Positions 1 through 25,736 of a stretch of DNA of 64,000 bases are shown piece after piece. The position numbers were made by a program, and so were the translations under genes. Where the stretch lies: the NCBI RefSeq assembly GCF_018691265.1, contig NW_024881313.1:14687518-14751517 (forward strand). The letters run 5' to 3'. The notes under the pieces were generated by a model that did no database searches, was not told the origin of the DNA, and saw only the letters and a program-made list of their open reading frames with translations. Origin of the DNA: Tyto alba. Its lineage: Eukaryota; Chordata; Aves; Strigiformes; Tytonidae. Numbering within the stretch: the first letter of the stretch is position 1; the number at the start of each line of letters is the position of its first letter.

Positions 1-854
1 CAATGCAATACACTTTTGGACATGTTTACAGAGGGCTTCTTTTCTTTCCTTGTCTGTAGAGGAATATAAATTACTAAAGTAGATTAAGACTTAACCTGTT
101 TCCCTGTTCTTCTCACTTCCTCCACTTCCAAGATTGGTATGTATCCCTCTACAGCCACACATCTTCTACAACTGATTTTGTGCATACAACTCTTTTCTGC
201 TTTTAGTCATTATACTACATGACAGGAAGTTACTCCCGTTTCTCTCCTGAATGCTCCCAAAGGCAAAGAGCTCAGGGGAATTTGTAACAGACCGAAGAAC
301 AGCCATGTGTTTTCTAGCATTGCTGCAGCTACGCAGCCAGCAGACAGGGCTGGCGAGGAGAAGCTGCAGAGGATGCTGACAGGGCCAACGGGCAGACCTC
401 AGGATGGCTGGGTTTGTGCTGAGGAGGTAAGATGCTGAGAAAAGCAGCTCTTTCTTCAGTCAAGGGTGACTTGATGAGCAGAGACTTCAAGGGAGATTCA
501 CTCCATCCACCTTCAGGCATCTACAGAGCAGATTTCTGCACTGGAATCAGTCACTGTAGGCTCCTTTCCAAAGAGTGTAGAGAAATGGATGCTTCTTAGG
601 GAAGATTTCTTAATCTGTTTTAGGCACCTTTCATAGGAATTGCTACCTCAAAGTAACTGTTTTCCTGCCCTGACTGTACAGGGAGACTAAGTGGCTTGAC
701 ATCAGCAAAAAATATGATAAAGACACAACTCACTTCAAGGGAAGACAGGAAAGTACTTTAAAGATAGATCTATCTCATTACTAAATAGGTAAAGCTCATC
801 ATATTGAACTTAAAATAATTAAGATCTGGGAAAGAAACTTGGGGCATTTATCCA
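1..854. other. Intergenic DNA, no gene seen
   Basis: AT-rich sequence upstream of PON2. Short open frames exist on both strands, but none resembles a known protein and no exon with matching splice sites was found. In the human order the next gene on this side of PON2 would be ASB4; no part of it is recognisable here. Confidence 0.5.
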
Positions 855-975
855 ATTTTCTCCCCATTTCCTTACTCTTCCCTGAGCTGCTGCCTACTGC
901 CTCTGATGGCTGTTGAGCTAGATGAACCCTTGATCTGACACTGTATGGCCACTCTTGCAATCTTATGACCAGCTC
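855..975 (+). repeat. Old CR1-type LINE 3' tail
   Basis: The stretch around 905-968 (GAGCTAGATGAACCCTTGAT, then CTGACACTGTATGGCCACTC and a final ATCTTATGA) follows the familiar end of older sauropsid CR1 elements, roughly 'gggctagatggacc(t/c)ttggtctgacccagtatggc ... ttcttatg'. This is recognition of a consensus from memory, not an alignment. Only the tail is left, as expected for 5'-truncated LINE insertions. The left boundary is a guess. Confidence 0.55.
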
Positions 976-1169
976 TGATGTCTCCATGTTCCCTGTAGAC
1001 ATTTACATTTTATCAGATGAATTGCATGCACTTTGTGCCAAAATTGAGACCCAGACAGTAAGCAGTATGTGCTATTGCAAATTAAACTGTGGTGTAAATA
1101 AATAAAGGAAAAATGCTATGCCAGAAAAGCAGTGCTGCAGCAAGCTGACATAAGAAATCATTCTTGTGT

Positions 1170-1320
1170 AAGCCAGCAGAATTTTGGGTTTTTTGATCAT
1201 GGGTCAGTCTACATGACACCAGGCCTGCTCGCCACCGATGGGGTACATCTGTCTCAAGTGGGGGAAAGGACCTTCACATAGGAGTTATCAGGGCTCATTG
1301 AAAAAGCTTTAAGCTAGATT
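1170..1320 (+). pseudogene. CR1 ORF1 C-terminal remnant (esterase-like block)
   Basis: One frame reads NFGFFDHGSVYMTPGLLATD, then GVHLSQVGERTFT, a stop, and ELSGLIEKALS with a stop. The DGVHLS motif (about 1237-1254) carries the Asp and His of the SGNH-hydrolase fold that ends ORF1 in CR1 elements. An in-frame TAG at about 1279 breaks it. That this is CR1 ORF1 is family knowledge; the stop is seen directly. Confidence 0.7.
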
Positions 1321-1594
1321 TGAAGGGGGAAAAGGATAAAATGAAGCTCACTAGAGATAAGCCTGGGGGCAGCATGCCAATATTTGAGGGATGGTGTGCT
1401 AGCAATATCCTTCATTCTGCCGTGTTGGTGGAGGTGGGGGATGAAGATCCATGTGGCAGCAAAGACGCAAGGGTTACTGAAGTGTTAGAAACCACGGAAG
1501 CACCTGATAATGGTCACGTAGGAATTGGGGCTTCTCCCTGCAAAAAGGTGGTGGGATCAATAGCCCAACTGAAAGTGCATCTACACCAGTGCAC

Positions 1595-2065
1595 ACAGCA
1601 TGGGCAACAGACAGGAGGAGCTGGAAGCCATTGTGCAGCAGGAAAACTATGATGTAGTTGCCATCACAGGAACGTGGTGGGATGACTCACAACTGGAGTG
1701 CTGCAATGGATGGCTATAAACTCTTCAGAGGGGACAGGCAAGGAAGGAGAGGCCGTGAGGTAGCCCTGCATGTTAGGGAGTGTTTTGATTGTCTAGAGCT
1801 TAATGATGGCGATGATAGGGTTGAGTGTTTATGGGTAAGAATTGGGGAGAAGTCTGACAAGGCAGGTGTCATGGTGGGAGTCTGTTACAGACCACCCAAC
1901 CAAGATGAAGAGGCACGTGAAATATTCTATAAGCATCTGGGAGAAGTCTCACAACCGCTAGCCCTTGTTCTTGTGGGGAACTTCAACTTATCGATTCTCT
2001 GCTGGAAATACAGTGCAGCAGAGAGGAAACAGCCAATGAGGTTCCTGGAGTGTGTGGAAGACTAA
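1595..2065 (+). pseudogene. CR1 ORF2 AP-endonuclease domain, frameshifted and inactive
   Basis: The first frame gives ELEAIVQQENYDVVAITGTW and continues WDDS. The frame changes near 1680 and continues as NWSAAMDGYKLFRGD, then GVCYRPPN and LVLVGNFNLS, ending at a TAA at 2063. Intact CR1 endonucleases have ITETWW and GDFN at these places. Here the catalytic Glu is Gly and the Asp is Asn, so nicking activity is not expected. The region fits the LINE endonuclease domain that normally lies N-terminal to the reverse transcriptase. Confidence 0.8.
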
Positions 2066-2703
2066 TTCCTGACACAGCTGGTGAGTGATACAAGTTGGGA
2101 AGGTGCCCAGAGAAGGACTTGTGGGTGATGCGATGGTTGGAGGCTGTCTTGGGCATAGCAGTCACAAAGTGATAAGAGTTTTCAATTCTTGGAAAAGTAA
2201 GGAGGGGGATCAGCAGAACTGCCACCTTGGGCTTCTGGAGGGCAGACTTTGGCCTGTTTAGGGGCCTGATTGACAGTGACCCTTGGGAGGCTGTCCTGAA
2301 GGGCAAAGCAGTCCAGGAAGGCTGGACATTCTTCAAGAAGAAAATCTTAAAGACGCAGGAGCAGGCTGTCTCCATGTGACAAAAGATGAGCTGGCAGGGA
2401 AGAAGACGAGCCTGACTGAACAGAGAGCTTTGGCTGGAAGTCACTAAAAAAATGGAGAATTTATGACCTTTGGAAGAAGGGACAGGCAACTCAGGAGGAC
2501 TACAAGGGTGTCATGAGGTTATGCAGTGAGAAAATTAGAAGGGCCAAAGCCCAACTAGAACTTAATCTGTCTACTGCTATAAAAGACAATAAAAAGTGTT
2601 CTGTAAATACATTAGCAACAAAAGGAGAGCTAAGGAGACTCTCCATCCTTTACCAGATGTAGGGGGAAACACAGTGACAAAGGATCAAAAACTTGCCTAA
2701 GTA

Positions 2704-3666
2704 TTGAATACCTTCTTTGCCCCAGTCTTTAATAGTAAGACCAGTTGCTCTCCAGCTACCCAGCCCTCTGAGCTGGAAGGCAGGGATGGAGAACAGAATG
2801 AAGCCCCCATAATGCCATGGGAAATGGTTCTTGACCTGTTACACCACTTGGACACCCACAAGTCTGTGGGGCTGGATGAGCCCCACTCGATGGTACTGAG
2901 AGAGCTGGTGGAAGTGCTCACCAAGCCACTTTCAATCATTTCTCAGCAGTCCCAGCGAACCGGGGAGTTCCCAGTTGGCCGGAAGTTAGCAAATGTGATG
3001 CCCATCTACAAGGGCCAGAAGGAGGATCTGGGGAACTACAGGCCTGTCAATACTTTGGTGCCAGGGAAGGTTATAGAGCTGATCATCTTGAGTGCCATCA
3101 CACAGAACATACAGGTGATCAGGCCAAGTCAGCATGGGTTTATGAAAGGCAGGTCCTGCTTGAATAACCTGATCTCCTTCTATGACAAGGTTACCCACTT
3201 AGTGGGTGAGGGAAAGGCTGTGGATATTATCTACCTAGACTTTAGTAATGCCTTTGACACTGTTTCCCACAGCATTCTCCTCGAGAAACTGGCTGCTCAT
3301 GGCTTGGAGGGAAGTACTCTTCTCTGGGTTAAAAACTGGCTGGATGGCCAAGCCCAAAGAGTTGTAGTGAATGGAGTTAAATCCAGTCAGCAGCTGGTCA
3401 CAAGTGGGATTCCACAGGGCTCAGTATTGGGGTCAATTCTGTCTAATATCTTTATCAATGATCTGGACAAGGGGATTGAGGGCACGCTCTGTAAGTTTGC
3501 AGATGACACTGAGTTGGGCAGGAGTGTTGATCTGCTTGAGGGTGGGAAGGCTCTACAGAGGGATGTGGACAGGCTGGATCGATGGGCTGAGGCCAACTGT
3601 GTGAGATTCAGCAAGGCTGAGTGCCGGGTCCTCCACTCGGGTCACAACAGCCCCTTGCAGCGCTAA
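2704..3666 (+). pseudogene. CR1 ORF2 reverse transcriptase fragment
   Basis: An open stretch of 320 residues that is clearly a non-LTR reverse transcriptase. It shows [20 protein letters not shown], the motif A segment [33 protein letters not shown], and the catalytic FADD box (Ala-Asp-Asp codons at 3499-3507). The polymerase motifs look intact, but the frame stops at 3664-3666 and the protein resumes in another frame downstream. Between 2066 and 2703 the ORF2 frame is broken several times. This is a dead element, not a host gene. Confidence 0.88.
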
Positions 3667-3740
3667 AGGCATGGGGAAGAGTGGCTGGAAAAGTGCTCCA
3701 TGGAAAAGGACCTGGGGGTGTTGGTTGACAGCCGGCTGAA

Positions 3741-4288
3741 TATGAGTAAGCAGTGTGGCCAGGAAGGCCAACAGCACCCTGGCTTGTATCAGAAATAGCG
3801 TGGCCAGCAGCACTAGGGAAGTGATCGTCCCCCTGTACCCGGCTCTGGTGAGGCCACACCTCGAATACTGGGTTCAGTTTTGGGCCCCTCACTACAAGAA
3901 AGACATTGAGGTGCTGGAGCGTGTCCAGAGATGGGCAACAAAGCTGGTGAGGGGTCTAGAGAACAAGTCCCATGAGGAACAGTTGAGGGGACTGGGGTTG
4001 TTTAGCCTGGAGAAAAGGAGGCCAAGGGGAGACCTTATCGCTCTCTACAACTCCCCGAGAGGAGGCCACAGCGAGGTGGGTGTTGGTCTGTTCTCCCAAG
4101 TGACAAGCGATAGGACAAGAGGGAATGGCCTCAAGTTGCTCCAGGAGAGGTTTAGATTGTATATTAGGAAAAATTTCTTCACTGAAATTGTTGTCAATCA
4201 GGACAGGCTGCTCAGGGAAATGGTTGAGTCACCATCCCTGGAGGTATTTAAAAGACACATAGATGTGGCACTTAGGGACATGGTTTAG
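3741..4288 (+). pseudogene. CR1 ORF2 C-terminal region
   Basis: After a shift to another frame, the conserved CR1 C-terminus is readable: [88 protein letters not shown] and [15 protein letters not shown], ending at TAG 4286-4288. The last-mentioned block also occurs, in diverged form, in the reverse-oriented CR1 fragment near 40.7 kb, which supports the family assignment. Confidence 0.85.
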
Positions 4289-4375
4289 TCATGGACTTGG
4301 CAGTGCTACATTAAAGGTTGAACTTGATGATCTTAAATGTCTTTTCCAACCTAAAGGATTCTGTCATTCTATAAG

Positions 4376-4639
4376 CCGTTTTGCACTATTGAATGATATA
4401 TTCAAATTCAGGCACAATATGTTTCATGATCTTATCTATGCTATGGAATATATTTTTGAAAGGTACATGTGTTCATATAGGAGGCAAATCCTGTGCCTAT
4501 AGGAAGATTGGCAGCATTATGAAATGTTAGGATCTGAGCAGTGACTACTGAACTTTATTTTATCATCCCAAATATCCCCAAACTTTAAACACCGCTGCCC
4601 CACCCGTGAGATTTGTATGCACAGGCAAAAAAACCGAAA
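4376..4639. other. Intergenic DNA, nothing recognised
   Basis: AT-rich sequence just 3' of the CR1 copy. It contains a short A/C-rich patch near 4625-4650 and no gene, exon or repeat that I recognise. Confidence 0.4.
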
Positions 4640-5240
4640 ACCAAACAAGTCCCTCCCCCTGTTGCGTTCAAGGTGATGAATTAATTTGGTAAGAGATGGA
4701 TCCCCTTGCGTTCTAGCCTGTCCTCAAAGATTAGAGGGGCTAGGGTGGCTGGACTTGGTAGGCCAGTTATTGCTGGAGAGAGCCATCCTGGTCAACCCAC
4801 TCAGATATTTGAGATGCCTTCAGCTGAAGTAAGGTGATATAACACCAATCAATCAATTAACAAATTTAATGGCAGAAGCAAATTAAACCTTTTAAAACTA
4901 ATTAAACCTCGTTAAAGCTCTGTAAACAGTTTTTCAGCAGTAGATATTAAACTCTGTTGTTCTGTGAAGGGCTGAACAGCCTGTAACATAGGAGAGAGAG
5001 AAGAAGAGTGATCCAGATCACCACTCTGGGTTCTAGTGATGTCTCTGATCCAGTTCCTGATCTGTCAGCGATGATGCTGGGTGCACACCGAGATACAGCC
5101 TGCTGGTTCTTAAATAGGTTGGCTCATTTGCATGCGAGGTGAGTGGGAGCAGGTTCTCTGCTGCTCATTTACATGTGAGGTGAGAAGGGGGGAGTGGTGT
5201 TGGGGTGCTAATCCCTGCCTTTCGATGGCACCAGTCACAC
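4640..5240 (-). mobile_element. Possible solitary LTR or LTR-like promoter, reverse oriented
   Basis: Read on the minus strand this block has an order typical of an LTR. Two near-identical 22-bp direct repeats come first (plus 5163-5184 and 5122-5143, two mismatches, 41 bp apart), each with an octamer-type ATG(C/T)AAAT core. A TATTTAAG box follows (plus 5109-5116), and then about 450 bp of leader-like sequence. I did not recognise a named LTR family, saw no clear TG...CA ends or target-site duplication, and no retroviral gene is adjacent. It could equally be a chance promoter-like arrangement or another unclassified repeat. Limits are approximate. Confidence 0.3.
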
Positions 5241-6138
5241 CCCTTTGAAGACTTATATGGCTCTCCAACACCTCTGCAGCTTGTATAACTCTCAGTCTTT
5301 TGCACAGGCACCCCTGGGGGGGTTGGTCACAAGGTTTTTTGGGTGGTCGTCGGCCCCTTCCTCAAACAAACTTTGTGAGTCGTCTTGCCCAGCAACACAG
5401 AACTGCACACCCCCCAGCACAGCCCCCCACGTCCCACACCCACCCACTTCCCACCCACCTGCTGTTCACCCTGACTATGCAGTCACAATGTTTGAGACAT
5501 TAACTCTTTCAGTCTCTCACCCTCCCTCCGCCCAGCTCCCCCTTCTTCGCACCTATGGTTGCAAAGCCAACAAGGATCAGAAAGAGGAAAAGAGGTATTC
5601 CAAAACGGAGGGGAAAGATAATTGAGAGTGCCTCCTCCTCCGCAGCACACTTGAAGTGTTACTAAGTGTGGAGCACCTGCTTGGCCTCCAGGGCAAGGGC
5701 AAGAAGAGCAGAGAAGCACTTTTTAGTGATTTCTCAGTCTTTCAGAAAAGTGCAAAGGCATGTGAGCCTTGCAGGTGGGGGGGCATTCACCGTGCAGAAA
5801 AGGGAAAGATAACTGCTGAGGGAGGGTGTTGACCTGCCAAGGCATGTTCCCCGAAAAAGCAGAAAGCACAGGGAGGCCAATGCTGCAGCTGATGCAAAAG
5901 CAGATTGCTGCATGGAGGAACCCCAGAGCCCTGAAGGTGGGTTCTGTCTCCTTTCTGCGTGGAAAACCAAGCTGTTGGTGGGAGCGTGGCAGTGAGAGCA
6001 AGCATCGTTCCTGAGGGGGAAACTTTGGTATTAGTGCGCACATAAGAGCGTGCATATCTCAGTATAAAGGTGTACGTGGAGCACTTGTACTTTCTGCATC
6101 GTGCAGTGTTTGTCTAGCACACTTATTTTTATACAACA
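5241..6138. other. Intergenic DNA with a C-rich tract, upstream of PON2
   Basis: No gene seen. From 5400 to 5470 the plus strand is strongly C-rich with repeated CCCACC and CCCCC units. The rest is unremarkable and leads into the poly(T) tract and the CpG island. Confidence 0.5.
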
Positions 6139-6139
6139 C

Positions 6140-6162
6140 TTTTTTTTTTTTTTTTTTTTTTT
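6140..6162. repeat. Poly(T) tract, 23 bases
   Basis: An uninterrupted run of T immediately upstream of the PON2 CpG island. It could be a nucleosome-excluding tract or the fossil tail of a minus-strand retroposon; no retroposon body is recognisable beside it. Confidence 0.8.
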
Positions 6163-6467
6163 AATAACAGTATCTGGAACTTGGTCCGCCTGCCTCTCAC
6201 ACAGGTACTGTAACACGGCGCCTGCAGAGCGGCGCTGACCCGGGCTCCTTCCACCCTTCTCCCCCTGCCCCTACGGCTTGTTGCCGGGGGCTGACGGCGC
6301 CGTGCTCGCAGGGAAAGCCCCGCGTTTTCCGCCGCGCTCGCTGATGGGGCGGGGGGTGCTGGCGGCGGGTGTGTGGGGCGCCGTGCCCGGGGGCGGCCCG
6401 GCCCGGCCCGGCCCGGCGGGGCGGGACGCGGCGGAGGCGGGAGCGGGGAGCGGAGCGGGGAGCGGCC

Positions 6468-21089
<14,622 letters not shown>

Positions 21090-24000
21090 CTCATCGCGGG
21101 TAAGCTCTGCCACAGTGGAAAGGATTTAATTCCTTGGGAGCTCACTTAGTTTCTGCTAGATTTGCTAACCAGACTGTTCCAATAAACCTTAACTCGAGTA
21201 ATGGAAATGTATTTTAGCCTTCCTCTCCAAAATGACATTTTTACGCAATAGCAAAGGAAATGGAACTGAAGGTGAGGAATCAGTTTATCTGCGTAATGGG
21301 GAGGACTCCATGTCAATAACAAGGAGTAACTTTGAAGTTCAGATTACAAACGACTAAGCTGTCAGACATTGAATTATCTGTTGCAACTGGATTTCTGTGT
21401 TTATTTTGTTTTGTTTTTTCCCCAGGGAAAACTGATTTTGTAAATGAAAATTGCTGACTACCAGTGTGGTGTGATTTCTTGTCACTGACCCCTGGCTTTC
21501 CCAGGGACTGTTCCAAGGGGCCTTCTTTCGAACCCTTCTGTCGGCTTTCTCTGGTGCTTCCAAAATCACTGGAAAGAGAATAAATGTTATTTCAGTCTCA
21601 TTTCTTCCCCCTTCCCCCTTTAAGCCATTTCCTCACATTACTTCCGTTTCCTAAACTTGTCTTAATCCTGCTGAGAAAAGAGGTCATCACTTCAGCACAA
21701 TTGCTTACTAAGTCTTCCAAAGGGAGTTTAAAAATGCATTTTTTTTTTTTTTCCTTAAAGTGTGGGAAACAACTCCTGGGCACCTTCAGTGAAAAGTGTG
21801 TTAGCAATTACTGTTGTCAGTCACAGTGAAGGGAGAATTTCTGGGTGCTCTGCCACAGTGACTACCCCCGAGTGTTGGTCACACATGCCCTGTGTTTAAC
21901 CTCCAGTCTGCTCCTGCACAGCAGGGACCCGCTTCCCGTGTGCCCAGCAGCAGTTTCTGATAATGTTGTACACTGCTAAAAGACCTGTCCGGATTTCCAT
22001 TAGCTGGTGTTTTTAGAATGGTGTTAGTTAGCAACTACTTGCAATAAACTGAATCGAGTGTTCTTTGAAGCTGGAAATCAGTTTTGCGCTTTCCAGGGTG
22101 CACAGCAAGACGCCAGTCTGGAAAAAGCTCCTGTTTGAGCCACCACTTGGTTTCCTGGCTGTGTAGTGAGCTCTTCTTTCATTTGTATAGATGTCTTTAC
22201 CCACAGAGCAGATCCTGCTGCTCTTTTTGTCCTCTGAGCTCCCACTTCTCATCACTGCTCTGGTTTTGTGAGAGATGCTGACTCCACTAAAGGCTCTGTG
22301 TTATCGGTGGCAGCTCCCCTGTGGGGTTGCTGCTGTGCTGCCTGTACTGCTGCTGCTCAGCAGCTTGGCTGCCCCTCCAAATGGTGTCACCAGACAGACC
22401 TGCCCAGGGACCACCAGCCCCTCTGCATCCCTCAGCTGATGCAGTAGCATTTCCTCTCTGCTGTTCTCCCACCACTGTGTGAAGAAAAAAGGCAGGCTGC
22501 TCGTGAACCGTGAGCTCGGGGAGGAGAAAGAGCCAGTCGCTGGGTGCTAGTTGCTACTCTGGCTTTGCTGTTCCCTCCTGCAATCTGCTTCACCACCAGC
22601 CATGGCCCCTCTAATCTGGAGAGTATATGGAAAGTCCTGTACTTTAAAAACACAGGAGTGCTTCTGTGTATAAGACAGAGCAAATAATCTACTCTGTAGT
22701 GGCCTGAACACTGAGACAGGAGCCAGAGCATGTGCAAACCTTTGTCTTTGGGTTTTGTGGTTCTGGCTGAGAGGAGGCGTTACTGCGGGCCAAGGTTTGG
22801 GTAAGCAGTGGCCCTGAACAGCAAGTGTCTGTGCTGACACCTCTTGGCTCCTGCACCTTTCCTTTCTAACACAAACAAGCCTAATGGCTTTCATCCACTG
22901 GTATAAAGGACTTGCTGCTCCTTCTCCAAGGGAAAGGGACAGCTCTAACCAGAGCAAGGAGTCGGTGCCAGGGCTTGTGGCTGGGGCTGTATGGGAGGGA
23001 CAGTACCATCCCCCTTCCTTTGCAGAGCTCCAGGGGGCTGTGGGTCTTGCCACATCATCTCCCATCCCCAGGGAGTGTCTGCTCCCCCCGAGTCCCCGTG
23101 CCGCCACCAGCTCACTGGCACAGACACTGTAGTGTAAGGCACGTCCCTGGGTGCAAGAAGTTGTGTGAGGTTTTATGAACTGAGCCAGGGGTATGCTGGC
23201 TCAGTCGCTGCACCATTCCTGATGCCGGCAGTTTCCCATCGCTGCCAGGACAGACAACTCTTTCACCCCGCGCAGCAATAGCAGTTGGTGGTATTTGTGA
23301 TGTTTTGTATACAAATAGCACATGCTGCAGGGCTCTCGTAACGGAGAGAGGGGGAGACTTGAGTTTAGGGTTAACCATGCAGCTAATTGACCTTCTCTTG
23401 GGCACAGCCTTGCCTTAGTAGGTCTATGAACAAACTACGTTCATAGCTCCTTTCCAAAATGCCCAGAGTTGATCTGGGGGCTTGAGTCCTGCCCAGGGTT
23501 TACCGTCTGCCTATGAAAGCTTTGGTGACAGGGACTCACCTGTTTGGATCATGGTTTCAAGTCGTTTGCTAACCATGGTGTGCAGAGAGCCCTTCCACAG
23601 CGCAGGGTTGGCCCTGAAGGAGGGCAGCTTTTGTCTCATTTCTTTGCTGGACTTGCCTTTGGCATCAGCTGACTGAACCAAGCACTCAAGAATGTAATTT
23701 ACTGTAACTCTGGCTTTGCCACTCCTTCCTTAGCAACTTCTGTCCCCGCAGGACATTTGCAGCTTCTCTGGGAAGTGGCGTGCTTTCCTACAGGGACTTG
23801 TAACCCATTTTCAGCCTTGAACAGACGTTGTTCCCAGAACCCAATCAAAAAAAAAAAAAACTGCCCTGAAGGAAATTCTCACAATAAGGAGAGGTTGGGC
23901 TATTAACTTGTTTGTGATTAGCCACATTCTCCACTAGCATTTAAAAATAATTATTTTAGGCTTGTGCCACTATTTATTCTCAAGTAAATTAAGTGCCATC

Positions 24001-25008
24001 TTCTAGAGTTAGCATTTTGCAGCAGTGGCAGTAACACAGCTGAAATACTGACCAGTCGCTGGTCCTGGATTTGCTCTCTGGTTGTAGAAGTGTAACAGCC
24101 AGCATTTCCCTCAGCATTTGCAGAAGTAACCCATCAAAACATTAACTTCATGCTTTCCAGTAGCTTAGAACATCTTCAGTTGAGCAAATCTACGTGTTGG
24201 ATCTTGTCAAACTTCTAGTTTTTTGTTGGTTTTGGCCTTTCAGATAATAAAGAATGTGTTCACTTGTCACTGGCTTTTTTTTTCCTCTTTTTTAAAGTAT
24301 TGCTGTACTGAAGGTTTTCCCAGCAGTCTGCCTGCAGACAGAAGCATGTGCAAGCAACCAGCCTTACCTTTTCCTAAGGTATTTGAGAGGTTGTAGGTAG
24401 GACTTAGTACCTGCTACTACTAACAGAACAATTTTGAATTTTAACCCAAGGCAAGAAGATTTGGAAGCCCATTGCCAACCTCCTCTAAGGGTGTCCCAGC
24501 CTCGCAGTGCAGAGGTGGGAATTGAAGCTGGGCCGCTGTGCATTAAAGTGGTGCTTGGCAGGCCAGAAACAGCAAGCATGCATTTTGCAGCAAAAGCAAT
24601 GCTGGAGTGCTGCTTCTACCCCTCGGCATGAAATCACCCCTTGATAAAACTCACTGGCAGCCTCAGTGGAGAAACAGCAGCGGAGGAAGATGCACCTCAA
24701 GCCTGGCCTCCCAATTACAAAGTAACCTGCACAGGGAAAATCGGGACTTGCAACCCCAAGGAGGGCATAACCCATCATCTTTTACAAGCTACAGAGTCTG
24801 GAGCAGTTCTGGGCATTTTAGAAACAAAACTGCAGGTATCTGAGACAACTTGCACAAACAAGGACATATGCCTAGATGGCTCCAGGCTGAGGAAGCTGCT
24901 GAGCAGACACATTTTACATGTCACACGTGGACTTACAGCCTCCTTAATATACCTATTTTAATTAAGATAATAATTTTATGGATTGAGGATTCTTTTATCT
25001 TCTTGCAG
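21090..25008 (+). other. PON2: PON2 3' flank: 3' UTR or 3' UTR intron
   Basis: Downstream of the PON2 stop. If unspliced, transcripts could end at AATAAA 21181-21186, 21579-21584 or 22043-22048. If the donor at 21100 (GCGG then GTAAGC) is used, the whole stretch is an intron reaching the acceptor at 25007-25008. Open frames here, such as 22884-23178 and 24434-24961, match nothing and lie on both strands. No extra paraoxonase exon was found. Confidence 0.5.
21181..21186 (+). terminator. PON2: Proximal PON2 polyadenylation signal candidate
   Basis: AATAAA 92 bases after the stop codon in an otherwise ordinary 3' flank. Other AATAAA copies at 21579 and 22043 are alternatives; sequence alone does not rank them. 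Confidence 0.5.
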
Positions 25009-25215
25009 GTGGTGGTCATATTAGCGGAAAGATGATTCAGCGGTTGAGAAACACAGACAGTGTTAGACAGATTAAGTGCAGAGTATTTGGCCTAGATTCT
25101 GCCAGATGTAAATCCACTGAAATGACTACACAAATCGGACAGTCTGTGCCCTCTGCTTTTCCCTAATTGAATCCTTTATTAAAATCAAATAAATAAAGAC
25201 ATATTAAATGCTCAG
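25009..25215 (+). other. PON2: Candidate distal 3' terminal exon of PON2
   Basis: A strong acceptor (TTCTTTTATCTTCTTGCAG, ending 25008) is followed by about 200 bases with two overlapping AATAAA signals (25188-25193 and 25192-25197). It could be joined to the donor 10 bases past the PON2 stop, giving a spliced 3' UTR. The junction would be too near the stop to trigger nonsense-mediated decay. It could also be a terminal exon of an unrelated non-coding RNA or chance. Nothing in it is coding. Confidence 0.35.
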
Positions 25216-25714
25216 CAGAAGAACTGCTATACTTTGAATACATAAAAGGTCCATTATAACTAACCTACATTTGAGTGTAAAATGGTAAAATGTTTTTATA
25301 TACCAAAACTAATCCAGGTCTTTTAAACTGACAAATGTTGACCATCATCGGCATGAAGGCAGCCTCTTTTTACATCAACCTGCTGCAAAAGATTGCACAC
25401 TACATTTCATCTGCATATGAAGAAAAAAGGCCATTCTCTTTCCTTACTCTTTTTTTTTTTTTTAACTTCTGTTTATATAATTACAGATTGTAAATGAGAT
25501 CTACTCAGAGGCCTGTGACTGATGCCAATACGGCCGAGAGCTGGAGTTAAAATAATCTTCAGCACTGAGCAGAAGGAAGGAAAGACCAATCAGGTCAAAG
25601 TCCCTGTCCTACCTGACCCATGAGCAACAGCTGTCCTGTCATGCTCACCATCTATTATTTCTTCTGAAATGACCAAGAAGCAGACAGGAAAGTGAGGACT
25701 CAATACAAATTCTA
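25216..25714. other. Spacer between convergent PON2 and PPP1R9A ends
   Basis: About 0.5 kb between the last plausible PON2 poly(A) signal and the likely cleavage site of PPP1R9A. AT-rich; no gene seen. Confidence 0.45.
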
Positions 25715-25736
25715 ATAAAGATTCAGGATTTCTCGT

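Larger units (their letters stand above)
1160..4375 (+). mobile_element. CR1 non-LTR retrotransposon, 5' truncated and decayed
   Basis: A roughly 3.2 kb CR1 LINE in plus orientation. In order it shows the end of ORF1 (about 1170-1320, with a DGVHLS block typical of the ORF1 esterase-like domain), an AP-endonuclease region (about 1595-2065), a reverse transcriptase (2704-3666), the ORF2 C-terminal region (3741-4288) and the CR1 3' terminus. That terminus (4316-4375) contains GAACTTGATGATCTTAAATG, TTTTCCAACCTA and short ATTCT-type end repeats instead of a poly(A) tail. Full-length CR1 is about 4.5 kb, so the 5' part is missing. Frameshifts and stops separate the domains, and two endonuclease active-site positions have changed, so the copy cannot act on its own. 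Left boundary uncertain by tens of bases. Confidence 0.9.

Noticed and set aside
2704..3666. Reverse-transcriptase frame as a host-domesticated or viral gene
   Set aside because: It sits within a CR1 LINE with endonuclease before it and the CR1 terminus after it, and the frame is broken on both sides.
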